Below, one piece after another: positions 1-6,221 of a DNA stretch of 64,000 nucleotides. Below the pieces are notes generated by a model. It was not told where the DNA came from. It saw only the letters and a list, made by a program, of their open reading frames with translations, and did no database searches. This stretch comes from Ardenticatenaceae bacterium (lineage in GTDB: Bacteria > Chloroflexota > Anaerolineae > Promineifilales > Promineifilaceae), in the NCBI GenBank assembly GCA_020634415.1, contig JACKBT010000016.1, positions 1-64,000 of the forward strand. The letters are read 5' to 3'. A program made the position numbers and the translations under genes. Within the stretch, counting starts at the first letter, position 1. Every line of letters starts with the position of its first letter.

Positions 1-580
1 ATAATGTATCATTAAGGGGAGACGATGGGGAGGAGGAAACGGCCGTTGCTGGCTTCGCAGATTCTATCTGTCCCAGTTCCTTTTTAACCTCTGGCGGAGC
101 TAGTTTTTCCACCCAATAAGGCAATTGTGCTTGCTCAATCCGAGTTGCTTCAGCTCGCCGCTTAATATCGGCCAAAATCGGTGACAAAGCCTGGCGACCC
201 AGTGCCTGGTGAATGCTATTTCCATTTGTTGGCAGGTCTGATAGTTTGGTTTCTTTGGCTGGAGAGGAGGCTATTGTCTCAATATCTCGTGCCAACAAAA
301 AATACCTCGCTTTATGACTGTCAAAGGCTAGATGTCCCCCGGCTCGAATACGCATTCCGTCAGCAAGATGACTTTCTTCTGCGGCTCGTACCGAAAGTTT
401 GCATTGAATGCTGTAATCCTTAGCGACCAATTCAAACTTGGTACGCGGGGTGGTGTGGAGATCGGCCGTTTTGTGCAAATTTTCCACTTGCCCCACAACA
501 AATACTAGCCCTAAAGGTAGTTCAGGCGGTAACTGTAAAGCCAGACGCGAATTTAGGTGATTTACAGAAACATCTGTCAT
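1..580 (-). CDS. OB-fold-like hypothetical protein, C-terminus cut by the window edge
   Basis: An open frame starts with ATG at 580 and runs off the left edge without a stop, giving about 193 visible codons. Residues about 18 to 100 (from GLVFVVGQVE through FLLARDIE) alternate hydrophobic and polar residues like a five-stranded OB barrel, as in nucleic-acid-binding domains. The rest is charged and helical and ends in a Ser/Pro-rich stretch. No catalytic motif is seen and no precise family is recognised. It is divergent from the tRNA-tuf operon, with about 255 bases between them. The Shine-Dalgarno sequence is weak. One AACGGCCGTT palindrome lies in the frame at 48-57. Nucleic acid binding is inference from fold only. 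Confidence 0.6.
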   Translation of the reverse strand, partial: MTDVSVNHLNSRLALQLPPELPLGLVFVVGQVENLHKTADLHTTPRTKFELVAKDYSIQCKLSVRAAEESHLADGMRIRAGGHLAFDSHKARYFLLARDIETIASSPAKETKLSDLPTNGNSIHQALGRQALSPILADIKRRAEATRIEQAQLPYWVEKLAPPEVKKELGQIESAKPATAVSSSPSSPLNDTL

Positions 581-739
581 GAAGGGATCTCACAAAAACA
601 AAAAGTGCTTCATCCAATCCCATTATATGCCACTCAGACAAAATATGAACGATAACACCTCATAAATAGCCCAAAGTTACTATTCTTAAACACCCGAAAC
701 ATCCTGACACAATTCATTCAAGAAACTTTCACTTTCTAT

Positions 740-768
740 TTGACGAAATAATAACAAGTGCATATACT
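740..768 (+). promoter_or_regulatory. Sigma-70-type promoter of the tRNA-tuf operon
   Basis: TTGACG at 740-745 and TATACT at 763-768 are separated by exactly 17 bases in a locally AT-rich stretch, about 70 bases before the first tRNA. A second weaker pair (TTGCTT 770-775, TATGTT 793-798, 17-base spacer) follows. Either would start a transcript carrying the three tRNAs and tuf. Confidence 0.65.
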
Positions 769-835
769 ATTGCTTGCTCTTTTGAGCTAGTGTATGTTTG
801 CCATATAGCAGTTTACAATATAAAAAAACTGGTTG

Positions 836-908
836 GCCGACGTAGCTCAATCGGCAGAGCGATGCTCTTGTAAAGCATAGGTTATGGGTTCGATTCCCAT
901 CGTCGGCT
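836..908 (+). tRNA. tRNA-Thr (anticodon TGT)
   Basis: The 73-nt cloverleaf has the acceptor stem GCCGACG (836-842) pairing with CGTCGGC (901-907) and discriminator T908. The anticodon loop is CTTGTAA with anticodon TGT. The T arm is GTTCGATTC-like. CCA is not encoded. It is first in a Thr-Tyr-Thr array in front of tuf. Confidence 0.97.
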
Positions 909-952
909 TGTATAGTGATAGTTTAATTAATAACACTATAGTAATTTCTCAA

Positions 953-1035
953 GGGTCAGTGTCCCGAGTGGCAAAGGGGGCGGACTGTAAATCCGCTGGC
1001 GGAAGCCTTCGTAGGTTCGAGTCCTACCTGGCCCA
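953..1035 (+). tRNA. tRNA-Tyr (anticodon GTA)
   Basis: This 83-nt tRNA has the long class II variable arm expected for bacterial tRNA-Tyr. The acceptor GGGTCAG (953-959) pairs with CTGGCCC (1028-1034), including one G-T pair, and the discriminator is A1035. The anticodon loop CTGTAAA gives GTA. Confidence 0.97.
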
Positions 1036-1052
1036 TTACTTAATATAGAAAT

Positions 1053-1124
1053 GCCCTCGTAGCTCAGGGGTAGAGCGCATTCTTGGTAAGAATGAGGTCA
1101 TGGGTTCAAATCCCATCGAGGGCT
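1053..1124 (+). tRNA. tRNA-Thr (anticodon GGT)
   Basis: The acceptor GCCCTCG (1053-1059) pairs with CGAGGGC (1117-1123), and the discriminator is T1124. The anticodon loop TTGGTAA gives GGT. It is the last tRNA before tuf, the position held by thrT in the E. coli tufB operon. Confidence 0.97.
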
Positions 1125-1127
1125 TTG

Positions 1128-1161
1128 TACCCCGCTATCCATACATTTAGGTAGCGGGGTA
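1128..1161 (+). terminator. Hairpin between the tRNA array and tuf
   Basis: TACCCCGCTA-TCC pairs with GGTAGCGGGGTA around a short AT-rich loop. Only a weak T-rich tail (ATTCTTG) follows, so it may be an attenuator or an RNA-processing hairpin separating tRNAs from the tuf message rather than a full stop. Confidence 0.55.
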
Positions 1162-1236
1162 TTCTTGTGAAAATTGGACATGTGGCAGCAAAAATTCTTT
1201 TGTTGTCAAACAAATTTAGGATTAAGGATTTTAGCA

Positions 1237-2439
1237 ATGGCAAAAGAGAAATTTGAACGGGCAAAGCCACACGTAAACATCGGGACAATCGGGCACATCG
1301 ACCACGGGAAGACCAGTTTGACGGCGGCCATCACCAAGGCCCTGTCATTGAAAGGGTTGGCCGACTTCAGCGCGTTTGACCAGATTGACAACGCACCCGA
1401 AGAAAAAGCACGTGGGATCACGATTGCTATCTCCCATGTCGAATACCAAACCGAAAACCGGCACTACGCCCATGTAGACTGTCCAGGACATCGGGACTAC
1501 ATCAAAAACATGATTACCGGAGCGGCGCAGATGGATGGAGCCATTCTGGTGGTAGCCGCACCTGATGGCCCGATGCCGCAGACACGGGAACACGTTCTAT
1601 TAGCGCGGCAGGTAGAAGTGCCGGCGATGGTCATCTTCCTGAACAAATGCGACATGATGGATGATGAAGAGCTGTTAGAGCTAGTCGAGTTAGAACTGCG
1701 CGAGCTGCTGGACAGTTACGAATTTCCTGGGGATGAGACGCCCATCGTGCGGGGTAGTGCCTTAGTTGCGCTGGAATGTGAAAGCAGCGACTCCAACGAC
1801 CCGGCCTATGCCCCCATCTACGAACTGATGCGGGTAGTAGACGAGTACATTCCGACGCCAGAGCGGGCTACAGACAAGCCCTTCTTGATGCCCGTCGAAG
1901 ACGTGTTCAGCATCAAAGGGCGAGGCACAGTAGTGACAGGGCGAGTCGAACGAGGCACCTTGTTACCCGGCAAAGAAGTAGAAATCGTGGGCTTGCGGGA
2001 CGACATCCGCAAGGTAGTGGTGACCTCGATGGAAATGTTCCACAAGATACTGGACAAAGTAGAAGCTGGCGACAACGCTGGATTGCTGCTGCGCGGTATT
2101 GGTCGGGAGGAGATAGAGCGGGGGCAGGTATTGGCCCAGCCCAAGAGCATCACGCCGCATCGCAAGTTTGAGAGCGAAGTGTACGTGCTGCGCAAAGATG
2201 AGGGTGGACGGCACAAGGCATTCTTTCCTGGGTATCGGCCCCAGTTCTACATTCGGACGATGGATGTGACGGGGCAAATCACCTTACCAGAGGGAGTGGA
2301 GATGGTGATGCCGGGAGACAATGTGAACTTGGTGGTGGAACTGATCACGCCAGTGGCGTTGGAGCAGGGCAGCAAGTTTGCTATTCGAGAGGGTGGATTG
2401 ACGGTTGGTGCTGGTGTCATCACCAAAATCCTTGATTAG
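1237..2439 (+). CDS. tuf: Elongation factor Tu
   Basis: A 400-residue translational GTPase that delivers aminoacyl-tRNA to the ribosome in the cytoplasm. The start is the ATG of [14 protein letters not shown], which has AAGGA 8 bases upstream. An in-frame ATG at 1174 would add 21 residues foreign to the family. Visible are the P-loop GHIDHGKTS, the switch motif [25 protein letters not shown], and the beta-barrel domains 2 and 3 ending in [10 protein letters not shown]. The usual PGHADY is PGHRDY here and NKVD is NKCD, differences from the E. coli sequence. It sits behind tRNA-Thr/Tyr/Thr and before rpmG, the classical tufB context. Third codon positions look more C-rich than in the following ribosomal protein genes. 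Confidence 0.98.
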   Translation: MAKEKFERAKPHVNIGTIGHIDHGKTSLTAAITKALSLKGLADFSAFDQIDNAPEEKARGITIAISHVEYQTENRHYAHVDCPGHRDYIKNMITGAAQMDGAILVVAAPDGPMPQTREHVLLARQVEVPAMVIFLNKCDMMDDEELLELVELELRELLDSYEFPGDETPIVRGSALVALECESSDSNDPAYAPIYELMRVVDEYIPTPERATDKPFLMPVEDVFSIKGRGTVVTGRVERGTLLPGKEVEIVGLRDDIRKVVVTSMEMFHKILDKVEAGDNAGLLLRGIGREEIERGQVLAQPKSITPHRKFESEVYVLRKDEGGRHKAFFPGYRPQFYIRTMDVTGQITLPEGVEMVMPGDNVNLVVELITPVALEQGSKFAIREGGLTVGAGVITKILD

Positions 2440-2448
2440 GTTTTTGTA

Positions 2449-2473
2449 AAGGGAGGCGTAATGCGCCTCCCTT
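2449..2473 (+). terminator. Perfect 10-bp hairpin between tuf and rpmG
   Basis: AAGGGAGGCG, loop TAATG, CGCCTCCCTT. No T-run follows, so it is more likely an attenuator or processing/stability hairpin than a strong terminator. It also contains a GGAGG-like sequence that could be masked in the stem. Confidence 0.5.
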
Positions 2474-2486
2474 ATAGGGTGTTATC

Positions 2487-2651
2487 ATGGCTAAAAAAGC
2501 GATCCGCACACATATTATTTTATCATGTACTGTGTGCAAAGAGCGCAACTATATTACGGAAAAGAATCGGCGTAATGATCCCAGCCGGATGGAACTAAAG
2601 AAATATTGTCCTCGTTGTCGGCAGCATCAGTTGCATCGAGAGAACCGATAA
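2487..2651 (+). CDS. rpmG: 50S ribosomal protein L33
   Basis: A 54-residue basic protein, [12 protein letters not shown] to HRENR, of typical L33 length. It keeps the four zinc-ribbon cysteines as C14-x2-C17 and C41-x2-C44, so it is the zinc-binding form. It is a structural component of the large ribosomal subunit near the E site. It lies between tuf and tRNA-Trp/secE, the usual rpmG-secE-nusG order. It begins 13 bases after the preceding hairpin. Confidence 0.95.
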   Translation: MAKKAIRTHIILSCTVCKERNYITEKNRRNDPSRMELKKYCPRCRQHQLHRENR

Positions 2652-2671
2652 GTTAATATCTAGATTGGTTT

Positions 2672-2744
2672 AGGGGGTTAGCTCAATTGGCAGAGCGACG
2701 GTCTCCAAAACCGTAGGCTGCGGGTTCGATTCCTGCACCCCCTG
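2672..2744 (+). tRNA. tRNA-Trp (anticodon CCA)
   Basis: The 73-nt cloverleaf has acceptor AGGGGGT (2672-2678) pairing with ACCCCCT (2737-2743) and discriminator G2744, the usual Trp identity base. The anticodon loop CTCCAAA gives CCA. It is placed between rpmG and secE, as in several deep-branching bacterial lineages. Confidence 0.97.
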
Positions 2745-2749
2745 CTGAA

Positions 2750-2788
2750 GGAAACCGAGCTTTATTTTTATAGTAAAGCTCGGTTTCC
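2750..2788 (+). terminator. Perfect 15-bp hairpin after tRNA-Trp
   Basis: GGAAACCGAGCTTTA pairs fully with TAAAGCTCGGTTTCC around a 9-nt AT-rich loop. There is no T-run downstream. It could separate the tRNA from the secE message by RNase III-type processing or act as an attenuator. Confidence 0.55.
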
Positions 2789-2817
2789 AACTCCATTATA
2801 GATGAAACAGTAACAAA

Positions 2818-3105
2818 ATGGTGCAAGGAAAAAACTCAGTGTCGAATAGTGAAAAACGTACAGGTGCTGTTAAAAAGGCAGCCCCTGAGAATAACAAAAA
2901 CAAACAACCTAATCCTATTTCACGGTACTTTCGTGAGACTCGTGGGGAACTGCGGAAAGTTACGTGGCCTTCTCGAGAAGAATCTTGGCGTTTGACACTA
3001 ATTGTGTTGGGCGTGACAATTGCGATGGCTCTTTTCTTTTGGCTTTTCGACTTTGCTTTTTCCAATGTGATTCAATTCCTGATTCAGCAGATTGTTGGTT
3101 TGTAA
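2818..3105 (+). CDS. secE: Preprotein translocase subunit SecE
   Basis: A 95-residue membrane component of the SecYEG channel. A charged Lys/Asn-rich N-terminus (about residues 1 to 35) leads to the family signature RYFRETRGELRKVTWPSREE. One transmembrane helix follows (about 58 to 80, LTLIVLGVTIAMALFFWLF), then the short tail VIQFLIQQIVGL. This is the short single-helix form found outside the Enterobacteria. It is followed at 25 bases by nusG, a near universal pairing. Confidence 0.95.
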   Translation: MVQGKNSVSNSEKRTGAVKKAAPENNKNKQPNPISRYFRETRGELRKVTWPSREESWRLTLIVLGVTIAMALFFWLFDFAFSNVIQFLIQQIVGL

Positions 3106-3130
3106 TGGCATTAGACCCAGGTGATATAAA

Positions 3131-3724
3131 ATGAGTGATGAGGAATTGAACGAGAAAAGCACCCTATTAACAGATAGTGATGAAGGCTTGATCGCTGAAG
3201 ATGGTCGGGCATGGTATGTGGTTCATTGCTATTCGGGTTATGAAAATAAGGTGCGCCATAGTATTGAGCAGCGGATTGAAACGATGGGGATGCAAGATAA
3301 GATCTTTGATGTTGTTGTTCCTACGGAGGAAGAGATTGAAATCAAGGATGGTAAGCGTCGTACAGTTGAGAGACGTGTTTTCCCTGGCTATATTCTTGTT
3401 CAGATGGTGATGGGGGAAGATTCGTGGTATGCTGTTCGTAATACCCCAGGTGTTACGGGTTTTGTGGGGATGGGTAACGAGCCAACACCTTTGCGCCCCG
3501 ATGAAGTGGCGAAGATCATGAATCGCATGGAAGCTGAAGCACCGAAGGTGAAATTTGATTTTCAAATTGGTGAAAAAGTGCGTATTGGGACTGGGCCATT
3601 TGCTGATTTTATTGGCACGGTGGCTGAGATTGACGCTGATCGGGCTAAAGTGCGGGTTATGGTGTCTTTTTTTGGACGAGAAACCCCTGTGGAATTGGAT
3701 TTCTTGCACGTGGAAAAAGTTTAG
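3131..3724 (+). CDS. nusG: Transcription termination/antitermination factor NusG
   Basis: A 197-residue protein that binds RNA polymerase and couples it to Rho or to the ribosome. An acidic N-terminal extension (1 to 27) precedes the NGN domain, starting WYVVHCYSGYENKV and containing RRVFPGYILVQM and TPGVTGFVG. The C-terminal KOW domain (about 140 to 197) has the motif GPFADFIGTVAEID and ends in VELDFLHVEKV. The start has AGGTG seven bases upstream. It is cotranscribed with secE, and a terminator/attenuator hairpin separates it from rplK. Confidence 0.97.
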   Translation: MSDEELNEKSTLLTDSDEGLIAEDGRAWYVVHCYSGYENKVRHSIEQRIETMGMQDKIFDVVVPTEEEIEIKDGKRRTVERRVFPGYILVQMVMGEDSWYAVRNTPGVTGFVGMGNEPTPLRPDEVAKIMNRMEAEAPKVKFDFQIGEKVRIGTGPFADFIGTVAEIDADRAKVRVMVSFFGRETPVELDFLHVEKV

Positions 3725-3750
3725 GTTAGGATTTTCAATATTGAGTGTTG

Positions 3751-3790
3751 AAGGCTGGAAAGTGTAAGCTTTCAGCCTTTTATTTTGTTT
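3751..3790 (+). terminator. Rho-independent terminator/attenuator after nusG
   Basis: AAGGCTGGAAAG pairs with CTTTCAGCCTT (one bulged base), followed by the T-rich TTATTTTGTTT. Partial termination here would set the ratio of nusG to the L11-L1 mRNA. Confidence 0.7.
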
Positions 3791-3834
3791 ATTGGAGGAG
3801 CCTGAATAGGGCGTTTGAACTCCGGGAGTAGAAA

Positions 3835-4260
3835 ATGGCAAAAAAAATTAAAGCAGTTGTCAAAATTCAGATTCAAGGTGGAAAGGCTAATCCTGCGCCA
3901 CCGGTTGGTACAGCTTTAGGCCCTCAAGGTATTAACTTGATGCAGTTTTGCAAAGAGTATAATGCGAAGACTTCTAATATGGTGGGTCAGATTGTGCCAG
4001 TTGAAGTTACTGTCTATCAGGATAGTAGTTTTACTTTTGTGTTAAAGACGCCACCTGCGGCTGATTTGTTGAAGAAAGCCGCTGGTATTAAGAGTGGTTC
4101 TTCGATTCCAAATCGGGACAAGGTGGGAACTGTATCTCAGCAGCAGGTGCGGGAGATTGCTGAAACGAAGTTTAAGGATCTGAATGCCCGAGATGTGGAT
4201 GCGGCAATGAAGATTATTGTTGGTACGGCTCGGAGTATGGGGATTACTGTTACGGATTAA
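3835..4260 (+). CDS. rplK: 50S ribosomal protein L11
   Basis: A 141-residue protein, the canonical L11 length, forming the GTPase-associated centre together with 23S rRNA and the L10/L12 stalk. The N-terminal domain carries [20 protein letters not shown] and [12 protein letters not shown]. The C-terminal RNA-binding domain holds [16 protein letters not shown] and ends [15 protein letters not shown] lies six bases before the ATG. It is cotranscribed with rplA in the universal L11-L1-L10-L12 order. Confidence 0.98.
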   Translation: MAKKIKAVVKIQIQGGKANPAPPVGTALGPQGINLMQFCKEYNAKTSNMVGQIVPVEVTVYQDSSFTFVLKTPPAADLLKKAAGIKSGSSIPNRDKVGTVSQQQVREIAETKFKDLNARDVDAAMKIIVGTARSMGITVTD

Positions 4261-4319
4261 TTATGTTTGATATGTGGGAGAGCTGATTTGGCAGCTTGTT
4301 TGTACCACAAGGAGTTGAT

Positions 4320-5021
4320 ATGCCTAAAAGAGGAAAAAAATATTTGGAAGCGGCCGCTAAGGTTGATCGTGATAAGAATTATTCACGGCGTGAGGCGGTG
4401 CAGTTGATTAAGGAAACCGCGTATACGAAGTTTGATCCTACGGTTGAGGTTCATTTTCGTTTGGGTGTAGATCCGCGTCATGCTGATCAGCAGGTGCGTG
4501 ATGTTGTGAATTTGCCGCATGGTTTGGGCAAGACGGTGCGTGTGCTTGTTTTTGCTGAGGGTGAGGATGCGCAACTGGCTCAGGAAGCTGGGGCAGATAT
4601 TATTGCTGATGATGAGGTTATTAAGAAGATTCAGGGTGGCTGGGTTGAGTTTGATGTAGCCATTGCTGTGCCATCTATGATGGGTAAGGTCGGCCGTTTG
4701 GGGCGGGTGTTAGGGCCTCGTGGTTTGATGCCGAATCCTCGTGCGGGCACGGTTGCTCCTGGTGCTGATTTGCCTCGTTTGATTGAAGAGTCTAAGGCTG
4801 GTCGTGTTGAGTTCCGCGTGGATCGGACGGCGAATGTTCATGCGCCGATTGGCAAGGCTGGTTTTACGGAAGAGCAGTTGTTGGAGAATTTGCATGCGTT
4901 GATTGAGGCGGTCCGCCGAAATCGTCCGGCGGCTGTGAAGGGTGCTTATATCCGTCGGATTACGATGGCAAATGCAATGGGGCCTGGTATTCGGCTTGAT
5001 TTAGCTGAGGCTTTGGCGTAG
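4320..5021 (+). CDS. rplA: 50S ribosomal protein L1
   Basis: A 233-residue protein of the mobile L1 stalk that assists tRNA release from the E site and often represses its own mRNA. The start [12 protein letters not shown] is preceded at five bases by AAGGAG. An upstream in-frame ATG at 4296 would add eight residues and would place the ribosome binding site inside the frame. The family signatures are [35 protein letters not shown] and [17 protein letters not shown]. Third positions are T and G rich. One ACGGCCGT copy follows directly after the stop, at 5026-5033. Confidence 0.97.
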   Translation: MPKRGKKYLEAAAKVDRDKNYSRREAVQLIKETAYTKFDPTVEVHFRLGVDPRHADQQVRDVVNLPHGLGKTVRVLVFAEGEDAQLAQEAGADIIADDEVIKKIQGGWVEFDVAIAVPSMMGKVGRLGRVLGPRGLMPNPRAGTVAPGADLPRLIEESKAGRVEFRVDRTANVHAPIGKAGFTEEQLLENLHALIEAVRRNRPAAVKGAYIRRITMANAMGPGIRLDLAEALA

Positions 5022-5055
5022 AATTACGGCCGTTCACTTTACAACTAATCATTTT

Positions 5056-5170
5056 CTGCCGAAGACAGTTGGTGGCTATTGCCTTAATGATGCCAGCCGA
5101 GGTGGGGATAACAAGATTTTATGATTGTATTGCCATGTCATTTGTGTGGTGATGCAGCATGTTTGTATGT
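5056..5170 (+). ncRNA. Ribosomal protein L10 leader RNA (autoregulatory)
   Basis: The rplA-rplJ spacer carries the conserved pieces of the L10 leader family: CTGCCGAAGACAGTTGGTGGC (5056-5076) and GCCAGCCGAGGT (5092-5103), spaced as in Firmicutes and other bacteria. A full intrinsic terminator follows at 5171. In characterised members, L10(L12)4 binds the leader and favours the terminator, so excess stalk protein shuts off rplJL. The boundaries are approximate and come from these motifs, not from a covariance model. Confidence 0.75.
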
Positions 5171-5209
5171 AATCCTCATGTCATCGGCATGAGGATTTTT
5201 TATTTTTTT
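5171..5209 (+). terminator. Attenuator terminator of the rplJ-rplL leader
   Basis: AATCCTCATG (5171-5180), loop TCATCGG, CATGAGGATT (5188-5197), then TTTTATTTTTTT. It is a textbook intrinsic terminator placed directly before the AAGGAGGTG ribosome binding site of rplJ, so it must be conditional. Confidence 0.85.
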
Positions 5210-5227
5210 GAAAGGAGGTGAGACTGA

Positions 5228-5755
5228 TTGGCTATCTCAAAAGAACGCAAGGATGAGTTAGTAGCTCAGTACGCAGATTTGATTGATCGCAGTTCTGCTT
5301 TGTTTATGGCTGAATATTCTGGTATGGATGTGAAAGCTATGAATGATTTGAGAACAAAGGTATATGATGCTAATGGGGCATTATATGTAACAAAGAATAC
5401 TTTGTTGCAATTGGCTTTGCAGAAGGCTGATAGACCCGCGCCGCCCGATTTTTTGAATGGGCAGTTAGCGACAGGCTTTGCTTTAGACGAAGTGCCTGCT
5501 ATGGCTAAGGTGTTGGTAGATTATGCTAAAACGCAAGAAAAATTCACCTTAAAAGGTGGCATGTTAGGAGCTGAGTTCCTGACTGCGGCACAAGTTGAGG
5601 CGTTGGCAGAGCTGCCTTCGCTGCCTGAGGTGCGTGCTCAGTTGTTGGGCTTGATTAGTGCACCGGCCCGGAATGTGGCTTCGGTGATTGCAAGTGGTAT
5701 GCGTCAGGTTGTGAATGTGATTGACGCATATTCTAAGAAAGAAGACGAAAATTAA
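5228..5755 (+). CDS. rplJ: 50S ribosomal protein L10
   Basis: A 175-residue base of the ribosomal stalk, anchoring L7/L12 dimers. It begins with TTG (5228), chosen because AAGGAGGTG lies seven bases upstream and the protein then starts MAISKERKDELVAQY as in the family. The N-terminal rRNA/L11-binding domain includes MAEYSGMDVKAMNDLR and VTKNTLLQLAL. The C-terminal helix that carries L12 ends VVNVIDAYSKKEDEN. It is only 12 bases from rplL. A TTG start with a near-perfect ribosome binding site suggests tuned initiation under the L10 leader. Confidence 0.97.
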   Translation: MAISKERKDELVAQYADLIDRSSALFMAEYSGMDVKAMNDLRTKVYDANGALYVTKNTLLQLALQKADRPAPPDFLNGQLATGFALDEVPAMAKVLVDYAKTQEKFTLKGGMLGAEFLTAAQVEALAELPSLPEVRAQLLGLISAPARNVASVIASGMRQVVNVIDAYSKKEDEN

Positions 5756-5767
5756 TCGGAGGATAAA

Positions 5768-6145
5768 ATGGCTGATTTAGCGAAAATTGTTGATGATCTG
5801 AGTAGTTTGACTTTGTTGGAAGCGGCAGAGTTGACAAAAATGTTGGAAGAGAAGTGGGGTGTTAGCGCTGCTGCACCTGTGGCTATGGTGGCGGCCGGTG
5901 GGGCTGCTGCTGCTGCTGTTGAAGAAGTAGAGGAACAAACTGAGTTCAATGTTATTCTCAAAGATATTGGTCCGAAGAAGATCAATGTGATCAAGGAAGT
6001 CCGTGCCTTGACTGGACTGGGTTTGAAGGAAGCGAAAGAGGCAGTGGATGGCTTGGGTACGATCATGGAAGCTGTGAGCAAGGAAGCTGCTGCGGAAGCG
6101 AAAGCGAAACTGGAAGAGGCAGGAGCTGTCGTCGAGGTAAAATAG
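5768..6145 (+). CDS. rplL: 50S ribosomal protein L7/L12
   Basis: A 125-residue acidic stalk protein present as multiple dimers, which recruits translational GTPases. The N-terminal dimerisation helix pair ([21 protein letters not shown]) is followed by an Ala/Glu-rich hinge around residues 38 to 58. The C-terminal factor-binding domain is [20 protein letters not shown] with [17 protein letters not shown] precedes the ATG. A terminator follows, and the next gene is an unrelated glycosidase, so rpoB and rpoC are not downstream as they are in most bacteria. Confidence 0.98.
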   Translation: MADLAKIVDDLSSLTLLEAAELTKMLEEKWGVSAAAPVAMVAAGGAAAAAVEEVEEQTEFNVILKDIGPKKINVIKEVRALTGLGLKEAKEAVDGLGTIMEAVSKEAAAEAKAKLEEAGAVVEVK

Positions 6146-6171
6146 TACGACATTTTCTGGCTTTTTAGAAC

Positions 6172-6202
6172 AAAAGGCTGGCCTGTAATGGGCTGGCCTT
6201 TT
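6172..6202 (+). terminator. Terminator of the ribosomal protein operon
   Basis: AAAAGGCTGGCC pairs with GGCTGGCCTTTT (two G-T wobbles) around TGTAATG. The T-run is part of the 3' arm. Confidence 0.75.
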
Positions 6203-6221
6203 GTGGTTATAGGGGATTGGT

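Noticed and set aside
181..423. 80-codon plus-strand frame
   Set aside because: Opposite the OB-fold-like gene, which has the better protein sequence and continues off the edge.
1174..1236. N-terminal extension of EF-Tu by 21 residues
   Set aside because: The added residues are foreign to the family, and the ATG at 1237 has a ribosome site at the right distance.
3167..3841. 224-codon frame opposite nusG
   Set aside because: Antisense to a certain gene, with no family resemblance and no ribosome site.
4296..4319. Upstream ATG start of rplA
   Set aside because: AAGGAG lies inside this extension and serves the ATG at 4320; L1 proteins begin [12 protein letters not shown].
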